64,000 nt of DNA from Curvibacter sp. PD_MW3 (GCA_002633085.1 NSIV01000004.1:124001-188000); one strand, 5' to 3'. Shown: positions 25,931 through 38,378, counted from the first letter of the stretch. Translations and numbers: made by a program. The notes: generated by a model not told the origin, from the letters alone.

Positions 25931-26343
25931 CAGCCCTTTTTCGCCTTGCGCTGTTCCAGCGTCTCCACCGGACCGCCCTGCTTCACCCATTCGGCAAAAC
26001 CGCCGTCGATGTGCGCCACGTTGGTCATTCCCATGTCCTGCAGCGTCTTGGTGGCCAGCGCGCTGCGCCAGCCGGCACCGCAGAACAGAATGAAGCGTTT
26101 GCTCTCGTCGGCCCACATCGGCTTGTGGTACGGCGACTCGGGATCGACCCAGAACTCCAGCATGCAGCGCGGCGCATGCGTGCTGCCGGTGACGGTGCCG
26201 TCCTTCAACTCGCGCACGTCGCGAATGTCGACGATATGCACCTTCGGGTCGTCCAGCATGCCCAGCACCTCGGGCACGGTGTAGGTCTTGACCTGGGCCA
26301 TGGCCTCGTCGACGAGGGCACGGAATCCTTTGGTGATCGGCAT
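25930..26343 (-). CDS. Rhodanese-like domain protein
   Basis: A 137-residue single-domain rhodanese from ATG 26343, preceded by an AGGAGACA ribosome binding site. The CH2A-like VHIVDIRDVRELKDGTVTGSTHAPR and the active-site loop FCGAGWRSALATK, with the catalytic Cys near residue 88, are present, as is the C-terminal HIDGGFAEWVKQGGPVE. It probably transfers sulfane sulfur to cyanide or another thiophilic acceptor; the physiological acceptor is unknown. Translationally coupled to the YchJ-like gene. Confidence 0.9.
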   Translation of the reverse strand: MPITKGFRALVDEAMAQVKTYTVPEVLGMLDDPKVHIVDIRDVRELKDGTVTGSTHAPRCMLEFWVDPESPYHKPMWADESKRFILFCGAGWRSALATKTLQDMGMTNVAHIDGGFAEWVKQGGPVETLEQRKAKKG

Positions 26344-26510
26344 GGTGTGTCTCCTGAATAGGAAGGTGCGGCCTCGATGAGGTCGCCCGGGAAGCTTGTT
26401 GAAATTGTCGCATGGCCGACCGCAAAGAACGCGCCTCAAGCCACCGGTCCAGGTGCGCCACGCCCGTCTCCCATCTGAAGTATCATCGCCGCCGACTTGA
26501 ATTCAGAGAC

Positions 26511-26720
26511 ATGGCAAACGAAGTGGGATCCATCAGACAGGCAGGCGCGTCCACCGCGGTCAAAGGACTGGTGAGCAGCCGGCCGCTGACGCCCCGCGTC
26601 TCGACCTACGACCCGTACGCCGACGCCCAGGCCAAACGACAGGCCAAGGCCGAGCAAATGCAGATCATCCTCAACACCATGGGCCAGCCCACCGGCCGGT
26701 TGATCAGCTTCGTCGTCTGA
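26511..26720 (+). CDS. Small hypothetical protein, 69 residues
   Basis: An ORF from ATG 26511 encoding a basic, Ala/Gln-rich protein (RVSTYDPYADAQAKRQAKAEQ then MQIILNTMGQPTGRLISFVV). The amphipathic helix in the middle and a sensible C-terminus suggest a real protein, but the ribosome binding site is weak and I know no family. It lies alone on the plus strand between two leftward units. Confidence 0.45.
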   Translation: MANEVGSIRQAGASTAVKGLVSSRPLTPRVSTYDPYADAQAKRQAKAEQMQIILNTMGQPTGRLISFVV

Positions 26721-26744
26721 CGGCAGCCGGCACGCGCCTGCGGC

Positions 26745-27875
26745 TCAGGCCAGCGCGCGCTGGATCAGGATTTTCTGCACGTCGCTGGTGCCCTCATAAA
26801 TCTGGCACACGCGCACGTCGCGGTAGATGCGCTCGACCGGGAAGTCGCTCACATAACCGTAGCCGCCGAGCGTCTGGATGGCGGTGCTGCACACCGCTTC
26901 AGCCATCTCACTGGCAAACAGCTTGGCCATGGCGGCTTCCTTCAGGCAAGGCCGGCCGGCATCACGCAGCGCCGCGGCATGCCAGACCAGCTGGCGCGCG
27001 GCTTCGATCTTCGTCGCGCACTCGGCCAGACGGAACCCGACGGCTTGGTGGTTGAAGATCGGCTGGCCGAAGCTCTCGCGCTGTTTCGCGTAGTCGAGTG
27101 CCACCTCGAACGCGCTGCGCGCCATACCGATGCTCTGCGCCGCGATGCCAATGCGCCCGCCTTCCAAGGCGCCGAGCGCAATCTTGTAGCCCTCGCCCTC
27201 GGCACCAATCAGGTTTTCGGCCGGGATGCGACAGTTGTCGAAATTGATTTGCGCCGTGTCGCTGGAATGCTGGCCCAGTTTGTCTTCCAGGCGCGCCACC
27301 ACATAACCCGGTGCGTCGGTCGGCACCAGGAAGGCGCTCATGCCCTTCTTGCCGGCGCCCTTGTCGGTGACGGCAATCACGATGGCCACGTCGCCGTTCT
27401 GGCCACTGGTGATGAACTGCTTGACGCCGTTGATCACATAACCGTCGCCATCTTTCTCTGCCGTGGTGCGCAGCGACGAGGCATCGGAGCCGACGTGCGG
27501 CTCGGTCAGACAGAAGGCGCCGAGCAGCTGGCCCTGGGCCAGCGGCGTCAGCCAGCGTTTCTTCTGCTGTGCGTTGCCGTAACGCATGAGGATGGCGTTG
27601 ACCGGGCAGTTGGTGACGGAAATCGCGGTGCTGGTGCCGCCGTCACCGGCGGCAATCTCTTCCAGCACCAGCGCCAGCGTCAGGTAGTCCAGGTTGGCGC
27701 CACCGAACTCTTCCGGCACGCAGATGCCGTAGGCACCCAGCGCGGCCAACCCCTGGTGTGCCTCTTTCGGGAAATGGTGTTCCTTGTCCCAGCGCGCCGC
27801 ATTTGGCCACAGCTCCTGCTTGGCAAAGTCACGCACCGCGTCGCGGATCATTTCCTGGTCTTGGGTCAACAGCAT
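26745..27875 (-). CDS. Acyl-CoA dehydrogenase (short/branched-chain type)
   Basis: A 376-residue flavoenzyme that oxidises acyl-CoA to enoyl-CoA, passing electrons to ETF. Motifs are FCLTEPHVGSDASSL (FAD and substrate binding), QFITSGQNGDVAIV and FGQPIFNHQAV. The catalytic Glu is in the usual IYEGTSDVQK context near residue 360. This differs from the isovaleryl-CoA dehydrogenase at 38379. Short-chain or 2-methyl-branched substrates (isoleucine/valine) fit the family and the LiuR-type operator located 26 bases upstream of the start. The exact substrate is not shown by sequence. Confidence 0.9.
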   Translation of the reverse strand: MLLTQDQEMIRDAVRDFAKQELWPNAARWDKEHHFPKEAHQGLAALGAYGICVPEEFGGANLDYLTLALVLEEIAAGDGGTSTAISVTNCPVNAILMRYGNAQQKKRWLTPLAQGQLLGAFCLTEPHVGSDASSLRTTAEKDGDGYVINGVKQFITSGQNGDVAIVIAVTDKGAGKKGMSAFLVPTDAPGYVVARLEDKLGQHSSDTAQINFDNCRIPAENLIGAEGEGYKIALGALEGGRIGIAAQSIGMARSAFEVALDYAKQRESFGQPIFNHQAVGFRLAECATKIEAARQLVWHAAALRDAGRPCLKEAAMAKLFASEMAEAVCSTAIQTLGGYGYVSDFPVERIYRDVRVCQIYEGTSDVQKILIQRALA

Positions 27876-27901
27876 GGGCTTGTCTCGCTTGTCTTGTTCA
27901 A

Positions 27902-27923
27902 TTGACGTTTACGTTAACGTCAA
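27902..27923. promoter_or_regulatory. LiuR-type operator before the acyl-CoA dehydrogenase gene
   Basis: Identical to the 22560 palindrome except one base in the centre (TTACGTTA for TTACGTAA), with arms TTGACGT and ACGTCAA. It is 26 bases upstream of the dehydrogenase start and downstream of the SDR gene, so it serves the dehydrogenase. Confidence 0.85.
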
Positions 27924-27952
27924 TTATGCCCCTGCTGCTACCGGGGCTGCCG

Positions 27953-28627
27953 TCAGAACGCGTCGTAGCGCCGGCCGTCGTGATGCAGGAACGTGCCCTT
28001 GTGCTCCGCCGTCAAGCCACCAAGGGTGCGGCGCATGGCGGTCACGCTTTCCTCCACCGACAGTGGCGCGCCGGCACCGCCCATGTCGGTCCGCACCCAA
28101 CCCGGGCACAGCGCCACCAGAATGGCGCCCGGGTAGTCGTGCTGGGCGGCCACCACCGCCATGTTGAGCGCTGCCTTGCTGACGCGGTAGGTCCAGCCGA
28201 AGCTGGACTCGACCGCACCGATCTGCCCCATGCCGCTGGTGATGAAAGCGAACTTGCCGCCGTGGCGCGAAGCCGCCACCAGCGGCGCCACCTGCGGAAT
28301 GGCCTGCATGGCGCCCAGCACATTGGTGTGCATGATGCAATCAAACTCGGGTTGAGTCGGCGGCGTGTCAGCGCCGCTGGTGCTGTAGACGCCCGCCACG
28401 TAGAGCGCGATGTCGATTTCCTCGCCATCGAGCTGCCAAGCCAGGCCGCTGATGCTGGCTGGGTCGGCCACGTCGAGCTTGAGCGCCGTGGCGCCCAGCG
28501 CGCGCAAGCGCGCCAGCCCGGCGGCATCGCGCGCGGTGGCAATGACACGCTCACCCGCCTCGGCGTATTGCCGCACGAACTCCAGGCCAATGCCGCGGGA
28601 GGCGCCGATGACCAGGATCGTTGCCAT
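27953..28627 (-). CDS. Short-chain dehydrogenase/reductase, C-factor-like
   Basis: A 224-residue Rossmann-fold oxidoreductase. The cofactor motif is VIGASRGIGLEFVRQY, with LDVADPASI and LYVAGVY. The catalytic Ser is in FAFITSGMG and the YxxxK motif is YRVSKAALNM. The compact length and PGWVRTDMGG segment resemble the CsgA/C-factor group of SDRs. The substrate is unknown. It follows the chemoreceptor gene on the same strand with an 8-base gap, so they may be cotranscribed. Confidence 0.85.
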   Translation of the reverse strand: MATILVIGASRGIGLEFVRQYAEAGERVIATARDAAGLARLRALGATALKLDVADPASISGLAWQLDGEEIDIALYVAGVYSTSGADTPPTQPEFDCIMHTNVLGAMQAIPQVAPLVAASRHGGKFAFITSGMGQIGAVESSFGWTYRVSKAALNMAVVAAQHDYPGAILVALCPGWVRTDMGGAGAPLSVEESVTAMRRTLGGLTAEHKGTFLHHDGRRYDAF

Positions 28628-28635
28628 ATGCGCTT

Positions 28636-30156
28636 TCAGAGCCGGAAGGCGCCGACCAGTTGGTTCAGGTGCTGCGCCTGTTCGCGCAGGCTCATGGCGG
28701 CAGCGGCGGACTCCTCCACCAATGCGGCGTTCTGCTGCGTGGCCTGGTCCATCTGCGTCACGGCCTCACCCACCTGGGCCACGCCCTGGCTTTGCTCGGC
28801 GCTGGCGGCACTGATCTCGCCCATGATGTCGGTCACGCGGCGGATGCTGCTCACCACTTCGCTCATGGTGGTGCCCGCCTGGTCCACCAGGGCTGTACCC
28901 TGCTCGACCCGCTGCACGCTGTCGGTGATCAGGGTCTTGATTTCTTTCGCCGCTTCGGCCGAACGGCCGGCCAGGCTGCGCACTTCGCTGGCCACCACGG
29001 CAAAGCCACGGCCTTGTTCGCCGGCACGGGCGGCTTCCACGGCCGCGTTCAGTGCCAGGATGTTGGTCTGGAAGGCAATGCCGTCGATGACGCTGATGAT
29101 GTCGTTGATCTTGCGGCTCGAATCATTGATGCCCTTCATGGTGTCGACCACCTGGGCCACCACTTCACCGCCCTGGATGGCCACCGTGCTGGCGCTTTGG
29201 GCCAGCTGGTTGGCTTGTTTGGCGTTGTCGGCGTTCTGGCGCACGGTGGAGCTCAACTCTTCCATGGAAGCTGCAGTCTCCTCCAGCGAACTCGCCTGGC
29301 TTTCGGTGCGGGCACTCAGGTCCTGGCTGCCGTCTGCGATCTCGCTGCTGGCCGTGGTGATGCTGTCCGTCGAATGACGCACCTCGCCGACCAGTCGGCG
29401 CAGCGAATCCTGCATGCGCACCAACTCCTGCATCAGGCTGTTGTCGTAGCGCGTTGGCGGCACCGGGTAGACCAGGTTGCCTTCGGCAATTTCATGCAGG
29501 GCTTTGCGGGCGTCACCCGGATCACCACCGAGCTCATTGCACACGGTATTGCGCAGGTAGAGCGTGAAGCCGACGGCCACGACCACGGCCAGCACCGCCA
29601 GCGACAGCGCAAACACAATGAGCCGGTTGGCCTGAAGTTCCACATTGGCCTGCGCCTCTTCAGAAATCTTGCCAGCCACCTTGATCTGCTGCAGCAGCTC
29701 AGCCCGCAAGTCCCGCCAGGCAGGGGTCTCTGTGCTGTTGAGAAACGGGATGGTGTCCGGCGACTGCTCCTTGATCAGCACCGTCACCTTCTCCTGCGCC
29801 TGGGCATGCTTCGCTCGCAGTGCCGGCAGCTTGCTCAGACCTGCCTCAAATTGTGTGCCCTGGGCAATCTTGCTCGCCTCGGCAAACGCCTTTTCATAGC
29901 CGGTGCGCGCGCCCTCCAGGTTGTCGTAAGCACGCTTGTTGGTCGGATCGAGCACGATGTTGCGCAAGGCCTGCCCCATCTGCAGACCCTGGGCGTACAT
30001 CTCGGTCAGGCCACTGCTGATGCGCTGCTCGGTTTCGATGTAGTGGTGAAACTGGTTTTGGGTATGGACCAGCCCGCCGATGCTGCCGGCCAGGCCGATG
30101 ATGAACAGCACCGCAGGAACCACGGCACACAAAAGAAGCTTGTTACTGAATTTCAT
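28636..30156 (-). CDS. Methyl-accepting chemotaxis protein
   Basis: A 506-residue chemoreceptor from ATG 30156. Transmembrane segment 1 is [24 protein letters not shown]; a periplasmic four-helix-type sensor of about 150 residues follows, then segment 2 ([19 protein letters not shown]), a HAMP linker, and a coiled-coil signalling domain. The hairpin tip [28 protein letters not shown], which binds CheW/CheA, is intact. There is no C-terminal NWETF-type pentapeptide. The ligand is unknown. Confidence 0.92.
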   Translation of the reverse strand: MKFSNKLLLCAVVPAVLFIIGLAGSIGGLVHTQNQFHHYIETEQRISSGLTEMYAQGLQMGQALRNIVLDPTNKRAYDNLEGARTGYEKAFAEASKIAQGTQFEAGLSKLPALRAKHAQAQEKVTVLIKEQSPDTIPFLNSTETPAWRDLRAELLQQIKVAGKISEEAQANVELQANRLIVFALSLAVLAVVVAVGFTLYLRNTVCNELGGDPGDARKALHEIAEGNLVYPVPPTRYDNSLMQELVRMQDSLRRLVGEVRHSTDSITTASSEIADGSQDLSARTESQASSLEETAASMEELSSTVRQNADNAKQANQLAQSASTVAIQGGEVVAQVVDTMKGINDSSRKINDIISVIDGIAFQTNILALNAAVEAARAGEQGRGFAVVASEVRSLAGRSAEAAKEIKTLITDSVQRVEQGTALVDQAGTTMSEVVSSIRRVTDIMGEISAASAEQSQGVAQVGEAVTQMDQATQQNAALVEESAAAAMSLREQAQHLNQLVGAFRL

Positions 30157-30211
30157 GGGGTTAACCCTGATATGTGACAAGCCACATTCTGCATCATCAG
30201 TCACTTATATT

Positions 30212-30246
30212 TGGCCAAAAATACCAGGGGGGGCATGTCGCCCCCC
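30212..30246 (-). terminator. Terminator downstream of the thiolase gene
   Basis: A GC-only 7-bp stem (GGGGGGC at 30228-30234 with GCCCCCC at 30240-30246), a 5-nt loop and a following TATTTTT on the minus strand. It sits 29 bases after the thiolase stop codon and separates it from the chemoreceptor. Confidence 0.75.
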
Positions 30247-30274
30247 TCTTCTTCTGACGTCAAAAAACGACGAC

Positions 30275-31456
30275 TCAGAGCATTTCCAGCGCCACCGCCG
30301 TGCCTTCACCACCGCCAATGCACAGCGTGGCCAGGCCGCGCTTGAGGCCACGGGCCTGCAACGCGTACATCAGCGTCACCATGATGCGTGCACCACTGGC
30401 GCCGATCGGGTGGCCCAGCGCGCAGGCACCGCCGTTGACGTTGACGATGTCGTGCGACACCTTGAGCTCTTCCATCAGTGCCATCGGCACCACGGCAAAG
30501 GCCTCATTGACTTCCCACAGGTCCACGTCCTTGACACTCCAGCCGGCCTTGGCCAGCGCCTTCTGCGTGGCGCCCACCGGGGCGGTGGTGAACCAGTTCG
30601 GCTCCTGCGCATGCACGGCGTGGGCCACGATCTTGGCCAGCGGCTTGCAGCCCAGCTTGGCGGCGGTGGAAGCACGCATCATCACCAGGGCGGCGGCGCC
30701 GTCGTTGATGGACGAGCTGCTGGCAGCGGTGATGGTGCCGTCCTTCTTGAAGGCGGGCTTGAGCGCCGGGATCTTGTCGAGCTTGGCCTTGCCCGGGCCT
30801 TCATCGATGGAGATCACGGTGTCGCCAGCGCGGCCCTTGACCGTGACCGGCGTGATCTCGGCGGCAAAAGCGCCGGACTGGATCGCGGCCTGCGCGCGAC
30901 GCACGCTGGTGATGGCGAAGTGGTCCTGCGCCGTGCGGCTGAAGCTGTACTTGGCGGCGCACTCTTCGCCGAAGGTACCCATGGAGCGGCCGGCTTCGTA
31001 GGCATCCTCCAGGCCGTCGAGCATCATGTGGTCGTAAATCTTGTCGTGGCCCATGCGGTAGCCGCCACGGCCCTTGAGCATCAGGTAGGGTGCGTTGGTC
31101 ATGCTTTCCATGCCGCCAGCCACGATCACGTCGGCCGAACCGGACTGCAGCATGTCGTGCGCAAACATGGCCGCGCGCATGCCGGAGCCGCACATCTTGG
31201 ACAGCGTCACCGCGCCCGCGCTCTTGGGCAGGCCGCCCTTGAAACCCGCCTGGCGCGCCGGCGCCTGGCCCTGGCCTGCCATCAGGCAGTTGCCGAACAG
31301 CACCTCGTTGACGGCCTCGGGCGCGATGCCGGCACGCTCGACGGCGGCCTTGATGGCTGCGCCGCCGAGGTCATGGGCGGCGAGGGAAGAGAAGTCACCC
31401 TGGAACGCCCCCATGGGGGTACGGGCGGCGCCAACGATAACGATGGGATCGGACAT
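30275..31456 (-). CDS. Acetyl-CoA acetyltransferase (thiolase)
   Basis: A 393-residue thiolase from ATG 31456 (MSDPIVIVGAARTPMG; the frame opens further upstream without support). Catalytic residues are visible: the acyl-accepting Cys in SKMCGSGMRAA near 88, His in GGACALGHPIGASGARI and the second Cys in ATLCIGGGEG. Size and motifs fit the biosynthetic/degradative acetoacetyl-CoA thiolase class (AtoB/PhaA). It can cleave acetoacetyl-CoA formed downstream of HMG-CoA lyase once acetoacetate is activated, consistent with the local theme. No palindromic operator is seen before it. Confidence 0.92.
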   Translation of the reverse strand: MSDPIVIVGAARTPMGAFQGDFSSLAAHDLGGAAIKAAVERAGIAPEAVNEVLFGNCLMAGQGQAPARQAGFKGGLPKSAGAVTLSKMCGSGMRAAMFAHDMLQSGSADVIVAGGMESMTNAPYLMLKGRGGYRMGHDKIYDHMMLDGLEDAYEAGRSMGTFGEECAAKYSFSRTAQDHFAITSVRRAQAAIQSGAFAAEITPVTVKGRAGDTVISIDEGPGKAKLDKIPALKPAFKKDGTITAASSSSINDGAAALVMMRASTAAKLGCKPLAKIVAHAVHAQEPNWFTTAPVGATQKALAKAGWSVKDVDLWEVNEAFAVVPMALMEELKVSHDIVNVNGGACALGHPIGASGARIMVTLMYALQARGLKRGLATLCIGGGEGTAVALEML

Positions 31457-31610
31457 GATGTGCTCCTTCGGTCTGAATACAAGTGGGCACATTTTGCCGC
31501 GAAAGCCCTCGGTGCGGCCCTGCGGGAAGCAGTCCGGATGACTACGTATGTCCCGCAGGTGGCAAGCTCGGCGCCCCGCTGGCAAACCAGGAGAGTCTCC
31601 ACGCCACGGA

Positions 31611-33587
<1,977 letters not shown>

Positions 33588-33615
33588 TCACGAGGGAAAA
33601 GGCAGCAGGCCAGGC

Positions 33616-33693
33616 TCTTCTTACGCCGGTATGAACCGGATCAAGTTCGCGGGTTTGGAATCCATCTCAGCGCAACCATTGCGCACCCCGGGC
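33616..33693 (-). ncRNA. TPP riboswitch in the thiC leader
   Basis: On the minus strand GGGGTGC, then GCTGAGATGG, ACCCGCGAACTTGATC, CGGTTCATACCGG and CGTAAGAAG. This order and spacing are the conserved core of the thi-box aptamer (CTGAGA pyrimidine-sensing loop, then the GAACCTGATC- and CGTAGGAA-like segments). The thiC start is about 130 bases downstream. No clear terminator follows, so control is probably at translation initiation. Confidence 0.93.
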
Positions 33694-33759
33694 AAGGCAA
33701 AGTGTACGTCAGCCCATGGCCAACGCCATGACCAAGGTCAATTTTTGCCAACCGGCCAA

Positions 33760-35589
33760 CTACATGCTGGTGCGCCGCTGCGAGAAACGCCGGCTGCGCT
33801 CGTAGGGGAAAACGTCGTACACGTACCCCTGCCGGATGCGCTCCTGGTGGCTCTGCCAGAAGGCCACGTCGAGCAGGTCGGCATGGTGTTTCATGAAGAC
33901 CTCGCGCACCACCGGGTTGCCCAGCAGAAAGGGGGCGAAGGTTTCGGGAAACACATCGTGCGGCCCCACGCTGTACCAGACCTCGCCCGACATCTCCTCT
34001 TCCTCGGTGCGGGGCTGCGGCACGCGACGGAAGTTGCAGTCGGTGATGTACTCGATCTCGTCGTAGTCGTAGAACACCACCTTGCCATGGCGCGTGACAC
34101 CGAAGTTCTTCCACAGCATGTCGCCGGGAAAGATGTTGGCCGCCACCAGATCCTTGATGGCCTTGCCGTACTCGATGACGGCGCGCTCCAGTTGGGCACG
34201 GGCGCGCAAGGCATCCTCGTCTGTGCGCGACGGATCGGCCCCGCCGGCGTCGAACACCTCCTGCAGGTAGATGTTGAGCGGGATCATGCGCCGCTCGATG
34301 TACAGGTGCTTGATGATCACCTCGCTGCGGCCGTCACCATCGCGGTCGCTGATCTCCAGCTGGCTCGGTGCGAACTTTTCAATTTCAGCGATTAACTCGT
34401 CATTGAACCGTTCGCGCGGAAACGCCACCAAGCTGTACTCCAAGGTATCGGCCATGCGGCCGACCCGGTCGTGCTGCTTCACCAGCAGGTACTTGCCCTT
34501 GATCTGCTCACGCGTGGTGTCCTTCGGCGGCGGATACCAGTCCTTGATGAGCTTGAACACATACGGAAAGGACGGCAGGTCGAACACCAGCATCACCATG
34601 CCCTTGATGCCGGGCGCGATGCGGAACTTGTCGCTCGAGTGCTTCAGGTGGTAGAGAAAGTCGCGGTAGAACAGCGTCTTGCCCTGCTTGGCCAGGCCGA
34701 GCGCGTTGTAGAGCTCGGCGCGTGGCTTGCGCGGCATCATGCTGCGCAGGAACTGCACATAGGCCGACGGTACCTCCATGTCCACCATGAAGTAGGCCCG
34801 CGCAAAGGAGAACAGCATGAGCAGATCGTCCTCGCCGAACAATGCGGCATCGATCACCAACTGACCATGTTCGTTGTGCAGGATGGGCAAGGCAAACGGC
34901 ACCTCGTGAAAGCCATTGATGATCTTGCCCACCACGTAGGCGCCCTTGTTGCGAAAGAACAGGCTGGACAGCACCTGCACCTGGAAATTGGCGCGCAGCT
35001 TGACCTGCCCCAGTTGCGCGTTCACCGCCGCCAGCACATGGTCGACGTCTTTGGCCAAGTCCTCGAACTCGCGCTGCAACTGGAAGTTGGTGATGACGCG
35101 CTCGATGGCCTCGCGCAGCGTCTCGCGCGTCGGGTAGTAGGCGCGGTAGGTCGGCTTGGCGGCCGGCTCGTCGTTTTCGATGTACTCGGTGCTGACAGCC
35201 GGGCGCACGAAGATGAAGTCGTTCTGGAAGTGCGTGCGGTGCAGGATCTTGCAGGTGACCGAGTTGAAGAAGGTCTCGGCCAGCTCAGGCTGATGGTGGT
35301 CCACCAGCAGGCCGATGTAGTGCAACTTGACCTGGTGCCAGATGGCCATCGGCTGCGTGCCGGCCTGGAACTCCTTCGCCAAGCGCTGCACACACTCCTT
35401 GACGCGCAGGTCGTAGAACTCGATGCGCTCGCGCTGGGCGCGCTGCTGGCCATGCCAGTCGGCGGTCTCGAAACGGTGTTTGGCCCGCGCCGATTCGGTG
35501 CGAAACAGGCGATAGTGGCGGTTGAAGCCATCCATCATCGCCTTGGCGATGTCATAGGCGATGGAGGAATCAAGCCGCTGCGGAAACAT
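33760..35589 (-). CDS. aceK: Isocitrate dehydrogenase kinase/phosphatase
   Basis: A 609-residue bifunctional regulator that phosphorylates or dephosphorylates isocitrate dehydrogenase, switching flux between the TCA cycle and the glyoxylate shunt. The AceK kinase fold is visible: ATP loop [23 protein letters not shown], catalytic [15 protein letters not shown] and metal-binding [11 protein letters not shown]. The N-terminal helical regulatory domain (residues 1 to about 310) is present. Length is normal. No isocitrate lyase or malate synthase gene adjoins it. It starts 9 bases after the carbonic anhydrase stop codon on the same strand. Confidence 0.96.
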   Translation of the reverse strand: MFPQRLDSSIAYDIAKAMMDGFNRHYRLFRTESARAKHRFETADWHGQQRAQRERIEFYDLRVKECVQRLAKEFQAGTQPMAIWHQVKLHYIGLLVDHHQPELAETFFNSVTCKILHRTHFQNDFIFVRPAVSTEYIENDEPAAKPTYRAYYPTRETLREAIERVITNFQLQREFEDLAKDVDHVLAAVNAQLGQVKLRANFQVQVLSSLFFRNKGAYVVGKIINGFHEVPFALPILHNEHGQLVIDAALFGEDDLLMLFSFARAYFMVDMEVPSAYVQFLRSMMPRKPRAELYNALGLAKQGKTLFYRDFLYHLKHSSDKFRIAPGIKGMVMLVFDLPSFPYVFKLIKDWYPPPKDTTREQIKGKYLLVKQHDRVGRMADTLEYSLVAFPRERFNDELIAEIEKFAPSQLEISDRDGDGRSEVIIKHLYIERRMIPLNIYLQEVFDAGGADPSRTDEDALRARAQLERAVIEYGKAIKDLVAANIFPGDMLWKNFGVTRHGKVVFYDYDEIEYITDCNFRRVPQPRTEEEEMSGEVWYSVGPHDVFPETFAPFLLGNPVVREVFMKHHADLLDVAFWQSHQERIRQGYVYDVFPYERSRRFSQRRTSM

Positions 35590-35597
35590 CGGGGTCC

Positions 35598-36254
35598 TCA
35601 GGACCGGGCGGCGAGCACTCCCTGAATCGCGGCCCTGTACATGGGTTCGATCGAGTCGGTGCTGTTGATGGTCATCTTGAGATCCTGCAGCAAGCCATCG
35701 TGCACCCCGAAGGACCAGCCGTGAATGCTGACGTTCTGACCGCTGGCCCAGGCGTCGAGCATGACGGTGCTGACGCCGACATTGACCACCTGCTCGATGA
35801 CGTTGAGCTCCACCAGCGCATCATGACGATGGCGCTCCGGCATGGCGTCCAGCAGCCCGCGATGGCGGTCGCGCACATCCTGGATGTGGCGCAGCCAGTT
35901 GTCGGCCAGCCCGATGCGCGCGCCCTCCAGCGCAGCCTGCACGCCGGAGCAGCCGTAGTGACCGACCACCATGATGTGCTCCACCTTGAGCCGCTCGACC
36001 GCGAACTGGATGGCGGAGAGCGCGTTCAGGTCCGAATGCACCACGATGTTGGCGACGTTGCGGTGAACGAACACCTCGCCCGGGTCGAGACCGGTGATCT
36101 GGTTGGCCGGCACCCGGCTGTCGGAGCAGCCGATCCACATGTACTTGGGCGTCTGCTGCTTGACCAGCCCGGTGAAGAAACCGGGGCGCTCGCGCTCCAT
36201 CTGCTCGGCCCAGGCACGGTTGTGGAAAAACAGGTCTTCAAGGGATTTGCTCAT
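35598..36254 (-). CDS. can: Beta-class carbonic anhydrase
   Basis: A 218-residue enzyme interconverting CO2 and bicarbonate. The zinc ligands are visible in GCSDSRVPA (Cys near residue 42 with its Asp-Arg dyad) and VGHYGCSGV (His and Cys near 96-99). HRNVANIV is also conserved. It is upstream of aceK by 9 bases and may be cotranscribed with it. Bicarbonate is used by the biotin carboxylase MccA encoded elsewhere in the window, but no specific link is implied. Confidence 0.95.
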   Translation of the reverse strand: MSKSLEDLFFHNRAWAEQMERERPGFFTGLVKQQTPKYMWIGCSDSRVPANQITGLDPGEVFVHRNVANIVVHSDLNALSAIQFAVERLKVEHIMVVGHYGCSGVQAALEGARIGLADNWLRHIQDVRDRHRGLLDAMPERHRHDALVELNVIEQVVNVGVSTVMLDAWASGQNVSIHGWSFGVHDGLLQDLKMTINSTDSIEPMYRAAIQGVLAARS

Positions 36255-36284
36255 GCGCTCGATTGTCCTACACGGTGAGAAACC

Positions 36285-38303
36285 CTAGTGCCGCAGGGTG
36301 GCACGCACATTCCAGTCCAGCAAGCCGAGTTGCGCGCGCGCCTGGGCATCCTGCTGCGCATCGAAATGGCAGTCGGCGCCGGCCGGCCCGGGCGAGCAAA
36401 CAAAGCTGGCCGGGTCTCCCAGGGTCCAACTGCCTTGGGCATTGCGGGCCGTGCCGTAGTAGTTCATGCTGAACGGCGCATTCAGGGCCGGGTTGGTCTG
36501 CTTGGCCGGGTCGAGCAGCAGGTTACGGCCCGTCTTGACATAGCCGCTGTTGACGCCCAGCAAGGGCAGCAACGTGGGGAACATGTCGCGGTGGCTGGCG
36601 GGCAGTTGGCGCTGCGGTCCACAGTCGAGGCCATCGTCCCAGATCACGAACGGCACCTGACTGAGCAGGTAGCGCCGCTCCGGCGTGGCGTACAGACCGA
36701 AGCTGCGCACATTGTGGTCACCGGTGGCGGCTATCACGGTATTGGCGTGCTGCGGGCCCGCGCGCACTTCTTGCACCAGCCCGCCCAACAGGTCGGTGGC
36801 GTAATGGTAGGAGTCGATGTTGAGCCACAACGTATCGGCACTGCGCTCGCCCCCCCACTTGGCTTGGTTGCGTTCGACCCGCTGGTACTCCGGCGGCAGA
36901 TCGTAGGGCGGGTGGTTGGTGGCGGTCAGCACGAAAACAAACAGCGGTTTGTCCTCTTTTTTCTTCAGGCGTTCGGACAGGTAGCGGAACACATAACTGT
37001 CCCACACGCCCCAGATGCCCAACGTGGCCTCGGGATAGGCGGCCTTGAGGTTGTTCGCATCCACCACTTCGTCAAAACCCTGCGTCCTGAGCACGCGATC
37101 CAGGTCGCGCCAGCCAGATCGCGTCGACGTCACGAACAGGGTGTGATAACCGGCCTGCTTCAGGAGCAGAGGAACCGACCAGGGAATCGGTGTCTTGCCC
37201 TGCGGCCCGAGCGTCAACGGTGTGATCGGGGTGGAAAACAGGATGGCTTCGAGCGAGGGGTGCGTACCGGGCTGCGCAGAGTCGAAGTTGGAGAAATGGC
37301 AGGCCTGCTTCAGCGTCGGCGCCAGCCGGCCCAGCACATCAAAGTCTTTGGCCTGGTAGCGGAACGGTTCGGCACTCCAGGACTCCATCAGGAAGAACAG
37401 CAGGTTCTTGCGCGGCTTGCCGGGTGGGGCATCGACACCCTGGGCAAACAATGAAGCACGCAGCGCCTTGTCATCGCCGGCCTCGATACCGAGCACACGT
37501 GCCGCCGCCATCGGCGAGTCATAGCCCAGCTGCTTCAGACCCAGCAATGGATCGCTGAAGTTCTGCGACGCCTTGCGGCCATCCCAAGCGAACTTGAGCG
37601 CAATCACGCCGTTGGGCACCATGTCGTTGAGGAACTGCGAGGTCGTGACCGAGACGTTCTGCCGCCCCAGCGCCATGGCGCGCAGCGTGCCCTTGGTGGT
37701 CAATACCAGCAGGAACAGCGCCGCCAACACCCCCAGCAAGGTCAGCCAGACCGGGATGCGCCGGTCGCCAATGCCGCGGTTCAGCCGCAGGCTCAGCCGG
37801 CCATAGGCGGCCTTGCGGGCCGCCATGGAACCCCAACTCGCGCCGGCGAGCACCGCCAGCGTCAACGTGACCGGGAAGTCGCTCCAGATGGTCTGGAGAA
37901 TAGCCTTGGTGTCATCCTCGAAGAAACCGAACACCACTGGATCGATCGGCGTCTTGTAGAACCCGAAGTAATGCAAATTGACCAGTGAGGCGGTGACGAA
38001 CAGCAGCGTCACCGTGCCGGTCAGCCAGCCGTGCCAGCGCGCCGGCACGATGATCAGTACCGGCCACAGCAGAATCGCCGCGGCGGCGCAGACCTTGAGG
38101 TCGAAGCGAGCGCCCTGGAACACCACGGACCAGAGATCGGCCAGCGGCGCATCGAAGCCTTCGGGCCAATGCCAGGCGATCTGCCCCATGCGCAACAGCG
38201 ACAACGCGCAGGCCACGCACAGCACCATGACCCAGGCCTGCAGGGTGGCGGAGGCCAGCGCCCCCAGCAAATGCTGGCCGAAGGTCCGCAGCGAAAACTT
38301 CAT
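36285..38303 (-). CDS. Membrane sulfatase-fold protein (LTA synthase/phosphoglycerol transferase-like)
   Basis: A 672-residue protein with five or so N-terminal membrane segments (WVMVLCVACALSLLRM, FDLKVCAAAAILLWPVLIIV, WLTGTVTLLFVTASLVNL and others) and a periplasmic sulfatase-like domain from about residue 310. Visible are LLFFLMESWSAEPF (metal-binding Glu), QPGTHPSLEAILFS (candidate nucleophile Thr) and IAATGDHNVRSFG (Asp-His metal ligands). The layout is that of LTA synthase-like or OpgB-like phosphoglycerol transferases, which in Gram-negatives modify periplasmic glucans or lipids. The substrate cannot be assigned. It stands alone between can and ivd. Confidence 0.85.
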   Translation of the reverse strand: MKFSLRTFGQHLLGALASATLQAWVMVLCVACALSLLRMGQIAWHWPEGFDAPLADLWSVVFQGARFDLKVCAAAAILLWPVLIIVPARWHGWLTGTVTLLFVTASLVNLHYFGFYKTPIDPVVFGFFEDDTKAILQTIWSDFPVTLTLAVLAGASWGSMAARKAAYGRLSLRLNRGIGDRRIPVWLTLLGVLAALFLLVLTTKGTLRAMALGRQNVSVTTSQFLNDMVPNGVIALKFAWDGRKASQNFSDPLLGLKQLGYDSPMAAARVLGIEAGDDKALRASLFAQGVDAPPGKPRKNLLFFLMESWSAEPFRYQAKDFDVLGRLAPTLKQACHFSNFDSAQPGTHPSLEAILFSTPITPLTLGPQGKTPIPWSVPLLLKQAGYHTLFVTSTRSGWRDLDRVLRTQGFDEVVDANNLKAAYPEATLGIWGVWDSYVFRYLSERLKKKEDKPLFVFVLTATNHPPYDLPPEYQRVERNQAKWGGERSADTLWLNIDSYHYATDLLGGLVQEVRAGPQHANTVIAATGDHNVRSFGLYATPERRYLLSQVPFVIWDDGLDCGPQRQLPASHRDMFPTLLPLLGVNSGYVKTGRNLLLDPAKQTNPALNAPFSMNYYGTARNAQGSWTLGDPASFVCSPGPAGADCHFDAQQDAQARAQLGLLDWNVRATLRH

Positions 38304-38378
38304 TGTCGACTTCCCTTGTTCACTCAGGGAAGTATTGTGCCGCCTGCCGGCGCCTCCCGTATCCAGGGAGGCGACCGG